Assembly: GCA_042091035.1 (NCBI GenBank)
Contig: JBELIG010000217.1
Span: 1 to 5,425 of the forward strand
Length of the DNA stretch: 5,425 nucleotides
Source of the DNA: AM-2324 sp042091035
Lineage (GTDB): Bacteria; Bacteroidota; Bacteroidia; Chitinophagales; Saprospiraceae
Direction: 5' to 3'
A program made the translations under genes and the position numbers. A model generated the notes under the pieces. It was not told the DNA's origin. It did not search any database and saw only the letters and a list, made by a program, of their open reading frames with translations. Positions 1 to 5,425 of the stretch are shown here, one piece after another. Position 1 is the stretch's first letter; each line of letters starts with the position of its first letter.

Positions 1-679
1 TCTTTGTCGTGATATTAATAATACCTGCACTGCCTTCTGGGTCATATTTTGCAGAAGGATTTGTAATCACTTCAATATTTTTAATGGAGGAGGCATCAAT
101 CTGAGCGAGCAAAGCTCTTCTATCTAGCCCTGCTAGTCCAGACTCTTTCCCATTAATTAAGATTCGAATATTTTGGCTCCCTCTTAAAGAGATGTTGTCA
201 TCTTGATCTACAGTAATGGAAGGTATGTTTCTTAGAAGTTCAGTTGCATCACCAGACATAGATGCTAAATTGTCTTCGACATTGAAGACCTTCTTTTCTA
301 GGCCATATTGAACATATTCTCTTTGACCTTTTACCTCAAATTCGGTTAAATTTTCTGATGATTTGGTCATTTGGATTTGACCTAAGGAGAGTGTTTGGTC
401 AACTTCAAAAGATTGAAGACTTTTTTCTTCGAATCCAAGGTAGTTGATTTTAAGCGTGTAAATACCTGCTTCTACATTGTTGAATTCAAAGCTTCCATCA
501 GCCTTACTTAAATTTCCTTGAATGATGGATTCTTCTTCAGCCTGAATTAAACCGATGGTCGCAAACCCTATAGCAGTGTTTGATTCAGCGTCCCAGATTT
601 TCCCTGAAATTGAAAATTGGGCGTTTAATGTAAAAACGTAAAGACAGAATATTGAGATTAAAAGTAGTGGTTGCTTCAT
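1..679 (-). CDS. Outer-membrane beta-barrel (TonB-dependent-receptor-like) protein, N-terminal part only
   Basis: An open frame reads leftward from an ATG at 677-679 for 226 codons without a stop and leaves the window, so the C-terminal barrel is missing. Residues 1-20 (MKQPLLLISI...LNA) are a signal peptide, with cleavage likely before QFSISG. Residues 22-105 resemble the carboxypeptidase-regulatory-like beta-sandwich domain (SGKIWD, SKADGSFEFNNV, GIYTLKINYLGFEEKS). Residues 130-226 resemble a plug domain (KKVFNVEDNL, LLRNIPSITVD, ISLRGSQNIRILINGK, IEVITNPSAKYDPEGSAGI). This wording is characteristic of the Bacteroidota 'outer membrane beta-barrel family' related to TonB-dependent receptors. 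Such proteins sit in the outer membrane, but the substrate cannot be told from this part. Full-length relatives usually have about 750-950 residues. The start is chosen because the signal peptide follows it directly. Family assignment is confident; transport function is inferred. Confidence 0.9.
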   Translation of the reverse strand, partial: MKQPLLLISIFCLYVFTLNAQFSISGKIWDAESNTAIGFATIGLIQAEEESIIQGNLSKADGSFEFNNVEAGIYTLKINYLGFEEKSLQSFEVDQTLSLGQIQMTKSSENLTEFEVKGQREYVQYGLEKKVFNVEDNLASMSGDATELLRNIPSITVDQDDNISLRGSQNIRILINGKESGLAGLDRRALLAQIDASSIKNIEVITNPSAKYDPEGSAGIINITTK

Positions 680-705
680 TCAAGAAATTTTCTTTTGAAC
701 AATTA

Positions 706-720
706 AACTTCAAAGAAGTT
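706..720. repeat. Short perfect inverted repeat upstream of the outer-membrane barrel gene
   Basis: AACTTC-AAA-GAAGTT has two perfect 6-bp arms around a 3-bp spacer. It lies 27 bp upstream of the ATG of the minus-strand barrel gene and just after the terminator of the permease gene. The position would suit an operator or a 5'-UTR hairpin. It is short enough to occur by chance in AT-rich DNA, so the regulatory reading is only a suggestion. Confidence 0.3.
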
Positions 721-730
721 GCAATTAAAT

Positions 731-767
731 AAAAAAGGCAAGGTGTATCAATACCCTTGCCTTTTTT
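731..767 (-). terminator. Intrinsic terminator of the PiT-like permease gene
   Basis: GGCAAGG (737-743) pairs with CCTTGCC (755-761). The stem extends inward through GTA/TAC (745-747 with 752-754) past a single bulged T at 744, leaving a TCAA loop. Outside, A731-736 pair with T762-767, so each strand has a T-run after the GC-rich stem. The hairpin starts 20 bp beyond the stop codon of the minus-strand permease, whose transcript it should end. The A/T arms make it symmetric, so it could also stop plus-strand transcription. Confidence 0.9.
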
Positions 768-787
768 ATTTCTTATTTAGAAGCTTT

Positions 788-1843
788 CTAAGCCGATAAG
801 ACCTTTATAATTACAACTAATAAAACACTTACAAGTAATCCTAGTGAAACTTTTCCAAGGTCGACTAGTACTTCTCTGAGCGTCTCTTTCTTTAATTTAT
901 GATCTGTTCGAATTCGAATTCCAAATTCCCTACCTGCCAAAAGACCTATAAATACCCAAGTTGTGCTCATTGGTAGATTACCAGTCCATGGGAATTGATA
1001 GTCCATTCCGAAGATTGCATCGTATTTGAAGATGTAAAGAATTATTGCATAAATCAAATCAACAAAGGTTGCTGAGCGTATATCTGAAGTATTTGTTTTC
1101 CGTCGAACAACTTCTTGAACATTACCTCCTCTTCTATAAAAGATAAGAGCTAAAAGTCCGAGTAGTACCAATAGCGAAAGTATGAAGCTACCCACACTCA
1201 TGTTTTGACCGCCTTGAAGGTAAACATATATGTTTGCAAGATCTTGGGTTAACCATTGAAACCAAAGAAAACCAGTTGTCAGCCATTGCGCTGCAACCCA
1301 AAATTTATAATGATCCGCTTTTATTGGATTCTTTTTAAAACGTTTTTCAGTCAGTCCTGATATAGAAATATAAATAACAAATGCTGATGCGAAAGCAACG
1401 ATATAGCCTAATAGAGACTTATTTATCATGCCACCCATCTTAGTACTTGAATCAAATATTGAGGCAAAAAGTGAGCCTAAATCATTAGGAACCTTATTCA
1501 AAGAAAATAGGGTGAGTATCATAAATGTTGTGCTCACGGGTATCCCTATCCTTGTTATAAATAAAAGTACAAAGGGTGGAATAAGATAGTACCACTTGTA
1601 CAAGTCTGGGGTCAATTCAGGAATATATTTGTCTAAACGGCCATAATGGATGTCAGCATTAACATATCCATTTACTAGAGCAGCCGTCATGATTGTAGCA
1701 GCAAAAGCATACAATACATACCACTTGATCTTCTTCTCGTTGGACGTCAAGAATGTTCCTAGCGTTTGGATTACATCATTTCCTACTACTGAGAAGGCAG
1801 CAAGTATAAATCCGAACCACATTACAAAATTGCTTAATTCCAT
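788..1843 (-). CDS. PiT-family-like inorganic phosphate (anion) permease
   Basis: This 351-residue, strongly hydrophobic inner-membrane protein has about ten predicted membrane segments (roughly residues 5-22, 41-61, 84-99, 101-116, 143-163, 182-207, 217-236, 258-274, 289-305 and 328-349). It carries the two-fold pseudo-repeat of PiT permeases. In the N-terminal half GNDV (21-24) is followed by GIPVSTT (100-106). In the C-terminal half TQDLAN (199-204) is followed by NLPMSTT (289-295). These correspond to the GAND and PVSTTH signatures of the family, which imports phosphate with sodium or protons. Deviations are notable: the second motif has Gln in place of Asn, and both STT motifs lack the usual His (STTF, STTW). 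Substrate is therefore less certain than fold. No PhoU-like partner gene is adjacent. The gene is monocistronic, ending in the hairpin at 731-767. The ATG start precedes the first membrane segment directly. Confidence 0.75.
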   Translation of the reverse strand: MELSNFVMWFGFILAAFSVVGNDVIQTLGTFLTSNEKKIKWYVLYAFAATIMTAALVNGYVNADIHYGRLDKYIPELTPDLYKWYYLIPPFVLLFITRIGIPVSTTFMILTLFSLNKVPNDLGSLFASIFDSSTKMGGMINKSLLGYIVAFASAFVIYISISGLTEKRFKKNPIKADHYKFWVAAQWLTTGFLWFQWLTQDLANIYVYLQGGQNMSVGSFILSLLVLLGLLALIFYRRGGNVQEVVRRKTNTSDIRSATFVDLIYAIILYIFKYDAIFGMDYQFPWTGNLPMSTTWVFIGLLAGREFGIRIRTDHKLKKETLREVLVDLGKVSLGLLVSVLLVVIIKVLSA

Positions 1844-1932
1844 AGCACTTTTTAAAATTTGGCTTAAAGAACGGAAAGAAACTTAATGTTTAAGCTCTGC
1901 CAATGTTAAGTTATTGTTATTTCTTTTAAGTA

Positions 1933-1963
1933 GAAAATTAAATTGTGGCATTGTTTGTCCAAA
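1933..1963 (-). promoter_or_regulatory. Candidate Bacteroidota-type promoter for the PiT-like gene
   Basis: Read on the minus strand, TTTG (1963 to 1960) is followed after 19 bp by TAATTTTC (1940 to 1933). The Bacteroidota housekeeping consensus is TTTG, 19-21 bp, TAnnTTTG, so only the final G is changed. It would give a 5' leader of roughly 80 nt before the ATG at 1843. This was found by eye in AT-rich DNA, so the support is moderate. Confidence 0.45.
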
Positions 1964-2068
1964 GGAGTTTTCTTTGAAGCCTAGGTAAATAATTAAGGAG
2001 GAGAAACTTATAGCTAGGTATCAAAGTATCAAGTTTTTTTTGAAAAAGTATGTCTAAGGAAAAAAAAT

Positions 2069-2097
2069 AAAAGGATAATACTTGAGATTATCCTTTT
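2069..2097. terminator. Orphan terminator-like hairpin in a divergent spacer
   Basis: AAAAGGATAAT (2069-2079) pairs perfectly with ATTATCCTTTT (2087-2097), an 11-bp stem with a 7-nt loop (ACTTGAG). T-rich tracts follow on both strands (T2094-2098 on plus; the complement of A2061-2067 on minus). It has the shape of an intrinsic terminator, but the flanking genes point away from it, so neither needs it. It lies upstream of the pyrG promoter candidate. It may end an unannotated small transcript or insulate the two promoters. The stem is AT-rich with only two G-C pairs, so it may be weak. Confidence 0.55.
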
Positions 2098-2158
2098 TAA
2101 CTTTCGTGTGCCAAAATTTGTATAAGTACAACGCAAATTTCAATTTTTAGTGTAAAGT

Positions 2159-2225
2159 AGATCTTAAGTGGGCATTTTTTTATTGTTAATTTGGTTTTAT
2201 ATCTGAGAATCAGTCTTAAAGATCT
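2159..2225. repeat. Imperfect spaced inverted repeat upstream of the pyrG promoter
   Basis: AGATCTTAAG (2159-2168) is matched by its reverse complement with one inserted A, CTTAAAGATCT (2215-2225), 46 bp away. The right arm overlaps a second small hairpin, AATCAG (2208-2213) with CTGATT (2224-2229). These lie about 50-115 bp upstream of the pyrG -7 motif, where an operator could sit. No regulator is suggested by the sequence, and chance is a reasonable explanation. Confidence 0.25.
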
Positions 2226-2273
2226 GATTGGTTTAATTTTTTAATAAGATGAGTAATTTAAATTAAAACTTAC

Positions 2274-2281
2274 TACCTTTG
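2274..2281 (+). promoter_or_regulatory. Candidate -7 element of the pyrG promoter
   Basis: TACCTTTG matches the Bacteroidota -7 consensus TAnnTTTG exactly. It lies 59 bp before the pyrG ATG, so transcription should begin near 2286-2290 with a leader of about 50 nt. No TTTG or TTG is present 19-21 bp upstream (region 2248-2255), so the -33 half is weak or absent. No transcription terminator is seen between this motif and the start codon. Confidence 0.6.
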
Positions 2282-2340
2282 TATTCCGTAGCAATACTAG
2301 TGTTTCTTTAATTTAAAGGGTTCAATTCTATATTACTGAC

Positions 2341-3951
2341 ATGACCAAATATGTTTTTGTTACGGGCGGTGTAACTTCTTCCCTAGGTAAAGGTATTATT
2401 TCAGCTTCTCTTGCAAAACTTCTGCAATCTAGAGGACTTAATGTGACGATTCAAAAGTTCGATCCATACATAAATGTAGATCCTGGAACGCTTAATCCAT
2501 ATGAACATGGCGAATGCTATGTTACAGAGGATGGGGCAGAAACAGATCTAGATTTAGGACACTACGAACGATTTCTAAATAAAGCGACTTCTCAAGCTAA
2601 CAATGTGACTACTGGTAGGATTTATCAGACGGTCATCAATAAAGAGCGCGCTGGCGCTTACCTTGGCAAGACTGTTCAGGTAATACCGCATATTACTGAT
2701 GAGATCAAGCGTAGGATGCAAATCTTGGGTAATAATGGTGAATATGATCTGGTGATTACAGAGATTGGCGGTACCGTAGGTGATATCGAGTCTTTACCAT
2801 ATTTAGAAGCTGTTCGTCAAATTCGATGGGATTTAGGTACTGAGAATTGTATCGTCGTTCACCTAACCTTGATACCTTATTTAGATGCTGCCAAAGAACT
2901 AAAGACTAAGCCAACTCAGCACTCTGTCAAAGAACTTCAAAAGGCAGGTCTGCAAGCTGATGTTTTAGTATGTAGGACAGAACATGATCTAAATAAAGCT
3001 ATAAAGCGCAAATTAGCTCTTTTCTGCAATGTTGATGTAAGTTCTGTAATAGAAGCTAAAGATGCATCCACCATCTACGAGGTGCCATTATTGATGCAAA
3101 AGGAAAAGTTGGATGAAGTTGTCATTAACAAACTTCGTCTTAGGGATATGCAGGAGCCAAATCTTAAAAAATGGAAGTCCTTTTTAAATAAGTTGAAGTC
3201 TCCAAAAGAAGAAGTTTCAATTGGGTTGATCGGAAAATACAATGAGTTGCCCGATGCTTATAAGTCTATTTATGAGGCTTTTATTCATGCAGGTGCAAAG
3301 AATTCTTGTAAGGTAAATGTTGTTCCGGTTCACTCAGAATCATTAGATAATGCAAAGAGTTTAAAGGATGCATTTGAGAATCTGAATGGTATTCTGGTTG
3401 CTCCTGGTTTTGGAGAGCGTGGTATACAGGGAAAGATAAATGCAATACAGTATGCTCGAGAGCATGGTTTTCCTTTTTTTGGTATTTGTTTGGGTATGCA
3501 ATGTGCCGTCGTAGAGTTTGCGCGCAATGTTGCTAAATTAGATGCTGCATCACAAGAAGTTAAGGCAGATGTTGAGCATCCAGTGATTCACCTTATGGAA
3601 GACCAACAAGATGTGGTAGAGAAAGGGGGTACCATGCGATTAGGATCATATACTTGTACTTTAGAGAAAGATTCAAAAGCATATAAAGCGTACGGCAAGA
3701 AATCAATATCTGAAAGACATAGACATCGCTACGAGTTTAATAATGACTATTTAGAAGTGCTTGCCAAGAATGGGATGCGTGCTACTGGCGTGAATCCTGA
3801 AACTAATTTGGTAGAGATTGTAGAAATTACAGATCATCCTTGGTTTGTTGGAGTTCAGTTTCATCCAGAATTAAAAAGTACAGTCGAAGCTCCGCATAAG
3901 ATTTTCGTTTCTTTTGTTAAAGCTGCACTCGAGCATAAGATTAATAAATAA
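2341..3951 (+). CDS. pyrG: CTP synthase (glutamine-hydrolysing)
   Basis: The 536-residue cytoplasmic enzyme makes CTP from UTP, ATP and glutamine, the last step of pyrimidine nucleotide synthesis. The N-terminal synthetase domain (about 1-270) has the phosphate-binding loop TGGVTSSLGKG (8-18, Lys17), the DPYINVDPGT block (41-50) and ETDLDLGHYERF with Asp71. It also has EIGGTVGDIES with Glu141 as the likely Mg ligand, and the UTP/CTP-site motif KTKPTQHSVKELQ (188-200). The class I glutamine amidotransferase domain (about 292-530) has the oxyanion region APGFGERG (354-361), the nucleophile Cys383 in GICLGMQ, and His508 and Glu510 in FHPE, completing the catalytic triad. Length is normal for the family and no key residue is missing. 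The ATG opens directly onto the conserved KYVFVTGG strand. lptE follows after 18 bp, so the two may share a transcript. Confidence 0.98.
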   Translation: MTKYVFVTGGVTSSLGKGIISASLAKLLQSRGLNVTIQKFDPYINVDPGTLNPYEHGECYVTEDGAETDLDLGHYERFLNKATSQANNVTTGRIYQTVINKERAGAYLGKTVQVIPHITDEIKRRMQILGNNGEYDLVITEIGGTVGDIESLPYLEAVRQIRWDLGTENCIVVHLTLIPYLDAAKELKTKPTQHSVKELQKAGLQADVLVCRTEHDLNKAIKRKLALFCNVDVSSVIEAKDASTIYEVPLLMQKEKLDEVVINKLRLRDMQEPNLKKWKSFLNKLKSPKEEVSIGLIGKYNELPDAYKSIYEAFIHAGAKNSCKVNVVPVHSESLDNAKSLKDAFENLNGILVAPGFGERGIQGKINAIQYAREHGFPFFGICLGMQCAVVEFARNVAKLDAASQEVKADVEHPVIHLMEDQQDVVEKGGTMRLGSYTCTLEKDSKAYKAYGKKSISERHRHRYEFNNDYLEVLAKNGMRATGVNPETNLVEIVEITDHPWFVGVQFHPELKSTVEAPHKIFVSFVKAALEHKINK

Positions 3952-3969
3952 TTTTAGGTTAGTACAGGT

Positions 3970-4461
3970 ATGAAAAAGACAAAGCTTTATATAGGTTTGG
4001 TTTTTAGTTTGGCACTCAGTCTTTATAGCTGTTACAGCTTCAAGGGTATTGCGATTGACCCAGAAGTAAGAACGTACTATGTGGATCAGTTTGTCGATAA
4101 TTCAGGAGGAGGAGTACCTGTACTTGCCATAAATTTTACCGAAAAATTAAAGGACAAGATCAGAAATGAGTCTAGGCTAGTTTATTCAGAGGTTGATCCA
4201 GATATCACCTTTTCTGGTAGTATTATTCGTTTCGATCCAGTTACTTCATTGACAGGTGCCAATAATCAATTACATATTGGCGTAAAAGTTCTTTTAGAAA
4301 AGACAAAAGGGGAGGACCTAGAAGATCGGACTTTCAATGAGAGTTTTTTCTCTGAATTCCCACCTGATGTTAATTTTTTAGATGTTCGTGAAGATTTGAT
4401 CGAAGAGATCACTGATCAGCTTGTGATTGATATTTTTAATAAAGCATTTACCAATTGGTAG
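3970..4461 (+). CDS. lptE: LptE-family LPS-assembly lipoprotein
   Basis: This 163-residue protein has a lipoprotein signal peptide: Lys-rich start, hydrophobic 6-18 and lipobox LYSC, with Cys21 as the predicted acylated residue. The mature part matches the short Bacteroidota LptE pattern as I know it: CYSFKGIAIDPEVRTYYVD at the start, FTEKLKDKI in the middle, DITFSGSI, and the ending LIEEITDQLVIDIFNKAFTNW. LptE is anchored to the outer membrane, where it plugs the LptD barrel and helps place LPS at the surface. The family diverges strongly in sequence, so this call rests on overall pattern, length and lipobox. The start lies 18 bp after pyrG, suggesting cotranscription. Its stop is only 2 bp from the stop of the converging minus-strand gene, with no room for a terminator between them. 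Confidence 0.85.
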   Translation: MKKTKLYIGLVFSLALSLYSCYSFKGIAIDPEVRTYYVDQFVDNSGGGVPVLAINFTEKLKDKIRNESRLVYSEVDPDITFSGSIIRFDPVTSLTGANNQLHIGVKVLLEKTKGEDLEDRTFNESFFSEFPPDVNFLDVREDLIEEITDQLVIDIFNKAFTNW

Positions 4462-4463
4462 GC

Positions 4464-4964
4464 TTATAATTTTTGAACTTCTTCAATTCGAATGAAGGTG
4501 AAGGAGTTATTTAGGCCATTAAAATCACTAATATATTCTTTGTTGAATAAGCAGCTGATAATCTGATTCTCCCGTTCTAAAAGGTTCAGACATTCTTGAT
4601 AGTCTGGGATAGTAATATCATCACTCAAGGGTTCCACATATCCAACCGATTCTATTTGTTCAAATATTATATTCTCTTCAATACAGTTGTTTACTGGGTT
4701 TTCCGTGTAAGCTGTTACAGATATCTTGTAGCTTACCTGCGTACCTTTTAATATGAATTCGCTATCATTTGTTGGGGCAGGTTCTTTGCAAGATAAAAAC
4801 TTGACAGTCCCTGCATCTAGTTCTGCATTGAATTCTGTTCCACAGAATAGATTCAAATCTGTGAAAATATCCTCCATTTGTTGCCTTTGGAGGTCTTCAT
4901 CAGCTACAATACAATTATACGTACTTAAGATAAATAGGATTGAGAAGAAGATCGATCGATTCAT
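4464..4964 (-). CDS. Small exported protein of unknown function, cysteine-containing
   Basis: I do not recognise a family for this 166-residue protein. Residues 1-21 (MNRSIFFSILFIL...IVA) look like a signal peptide, with cleavage likely before DEDLQRQQ. The context TYNC18 is a poor lipobox, so a soluble periplasmic or secreted form is more likely than a lipoprotein. The mature part is acidic and holds five cysteines (41, 59, 94, 125, 138), which could form disulfides outside the cytoplasm. It has mixed alpha/beta character and no membrane segment, no repeat and no C-terminal T9SS sorting domain. Its ATG lies 9 bp after the stop of the T9SS cargo gene on the same strand, so the two are probably one operon and may work together. 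That partnership is inference from spacing only. The frame is intact and the signal peptide supports a real gene. Confidence 0.75.
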   Translation of the reverse strand: MNRSIFFSILFILSTYNCIVADEDLQRQQMEDIFTDLNLFCGTEFNAELDAGTVKFLSCKEPAPTNDSEFILKGTQVSYKISVTAYTENPVNNCIEENIIFEQIESVGYVEPLSDDITIPDYQECLNLLERENQIISCLFNKEYISDFNGLNNSFTFIRIEEVQKL

Positions 4965-4973
4965 TATAAATAC

Positions 4974-5425
4974 TTAACGAATTAGTGAAACGTTTCCCTG
5001 GTAGATTCGTCTATCACCACCTATACATTCTACCTCGATGTAATATGCATAGGAGTCAGAATCTAAAATTTGGTTTTTGAATGTTCCATCCCAATATTTA
5101 TCCCTGTTGTTGGTGTGAAAAACTCGTTCACCCCATCTATCATATATTGATATTGTTAGGGCCTCAATAAAATTACCTTCAACTTTAAAAGAGTCGTTGT
5201 CTCCATCGCCGTTTGGTGTAAATGTATTGGGAATAAATACATAGGGGAAGTCACATTTGGGATCTAATATTGTTATGGATATTTCAGCTGTTGCTGAACA
5301 TCCCTTACTGTCAGTTGCCAGTAGACTAATCGTAGTGTATTCTTCAGGTGAAAAGGTAAATATATATCCCTCTTGTAAATATACTAAATTGTCGTATATA
5401 AATTCGTAAGTATCTAAATTCGTTA
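4974..5425 (-). CDS. T9SS type B cargo protein, C-terminal end (gliding-motility-associated C-terminal domain)
   Basis: An open frame enters from the right edge and runs 149 codons to a TAA at 4974-4976; the N-terminus lies outside the window. The first part contains a PKD/Ig-like ending (TTISLLATDSKGCSATAEIS, then ITILDPKC), typical of adhesin-like repeats. The last 90 or so residues are the type B sorting domain: VFIPNTFTPNGDGDND, LTISIYDRWGERVF, YWDGTFKNQ, YAYYIEVEC and a short basic end (VSLIR). This domain (CHU_C / gliding-motility-associated C-terminal family) directs export across the outer membrane by the type IX system and attachment to the surface or release. The cargo's own activity cannot be judged from this fragment. 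Such proteins are often very large with repeated domains. The following small exported protein is 9 bp downstream, indicating an operon. Confidence 0.93.
   Translation of the reverse strand, partial: TNLDTYEFIYDNLVYLQEGYIFTFSPEEYTTISLLATDSKGCSATAEISITILDPKCDFPYVFIPNTFTPNGDGDNDSFKVEGNFIEALTISIYDRWGERVFHTNNRDKYWDGTFKNQILDSDSYAYYIEVECIGGDRRIYQGNVSLIR

Larger units (their letters stand above)
1844..2340. other. 497-bp divergent intergenic spacer (PiT-like gene / pyrG)
   Basis: No convincing protein gene was found on either strand. The spacer holds a candidate promoter for each flanking gene (1933-1963 minus, 2274-2281 plus), an orphan terminator-like hairpin (2069-2097) and weak inverted repeats (2159-2225). 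A direct repeat of GTATCAA also occurs at 2018-2024 and 2026-2032. A six-codon frame encoding MSKEKK (2050-2070) overlaps the left foot of the hairpin; it has no visible ribosome binding site. No tRNA, riboswitch or known RNA family was recognised by eye. Confidence 0.7.

Noticed and set aside
908..922. Tandem GAATTC-type repeat (TCGAATTCGAATTCC)
   Set aside because: It falls within the permease coding sequence and encodes an alternating Ile-Arg stretch (GIRIRT), so it needs no separate explanation.
1650..1886. 78-codon plus-strand open frame
   Set aside because: It lies almost wholly antisense to the 5' part of the PiT-like gene, whose protein has clear membrane segments and motifs. The antisense product shows no recognisable domain.
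2050..2070. Six-codon frame MSKEKK at the foot of the orphan hairpin
   Set aside because: Too short, A-rich by composition and without a ribosome binding site to be called a gene; kept only as a note with the hairpin finding.
3330..3527. 65-codon minus-strand open frame
   Set aside because: It is entirely antisense to the glutaminase domain of pyrG, including the catalytic Cys region; a shadow of a highly conserved gene.
4951..4961. GATCGATCGAT microrepeat
   Set aside because: It lies in the first codons of the exported protein (Asn-Arg-Ser-Ile) and is too short to be meaningful.
4753..4977. 74-codon plus-strand open frame
   Set aside because: It is antisense to the exported-protein gene, whose signal peptide and operon spacing make the minus strand the better choice.
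1..5425. Mobile element, CRISPR array, tRNA/rRNA or defence system
   Set aside because: I found no spaced direct repeats, transposase or integrase motifs, cloverleaf or rRNA segments; gene content is chromosomal housekeeping and envelope functions.

Overview
The window looks like a piece of a Bacteroidota chromosome. It is AT-rich. Lineage-typical proteins are present: an outer-membrane barrel with a carboxypeptidase-regulatory N-terminus, a type IX secretion (type B) C-terminal sorting domain, and a Bacteroidota-style LptE lipoprotein. The promoter-like motifs match the Bacteroidota TTTG / TAnnTTTG pattern rather than TTGACA/TATAAT. I cannot place it more finely than phylum; a free-living, T9SS-bearing member is likely.

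Layout, left to right. Bases 1-679 (minus) hold the N-terminal 226 residues of a TonB-dependent-receptor-like outer-membrane barrel protein, cut by the window edge. A strong hairpin terminator at 731-767 separates it from a minus-strand PiT-type permease (788-1843). A 497-bp divergent spacer (1844-2340) follows. It holds a candidate promoter for each flanking gene, an orphan terminator-like hairpin and a few weak inverted repeats. On the plus strand come pyrG (CTP synthase, 2341-3951) and, 18 bp later, lptE (3970-4461). Converging on lptE with only 2 bp between stop codons is a minus-strand pair: the C-terminal end of a T9SS type B cargo protein (4974-5425, continuing past the window) and, 9 bp downstream of it, a small exported protein of unknown function (4464-4964).

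How the genes relate. Most encode cell-envelope functions: an outer-membrane barrel, a permease, an LPS-assembly lipoprotein and two exported proteins. pyrG supplies CTP, which is needed for nucleic acids and also for phospholipid and LPS-sugar activation, so pairing it with lptE is metabolically plausible, but no direct functional link is shown. I see no mobile element, CRISPR array, tRNA, rRNA or defence system. The window is mainly ordinary core genome. The most open points are the orphan hairpin in the divergent spacer, the motif-divergent PiT-like permease, and the unrecognised cysteine-bearing exported protein coupled to the T9SS cargo gene.
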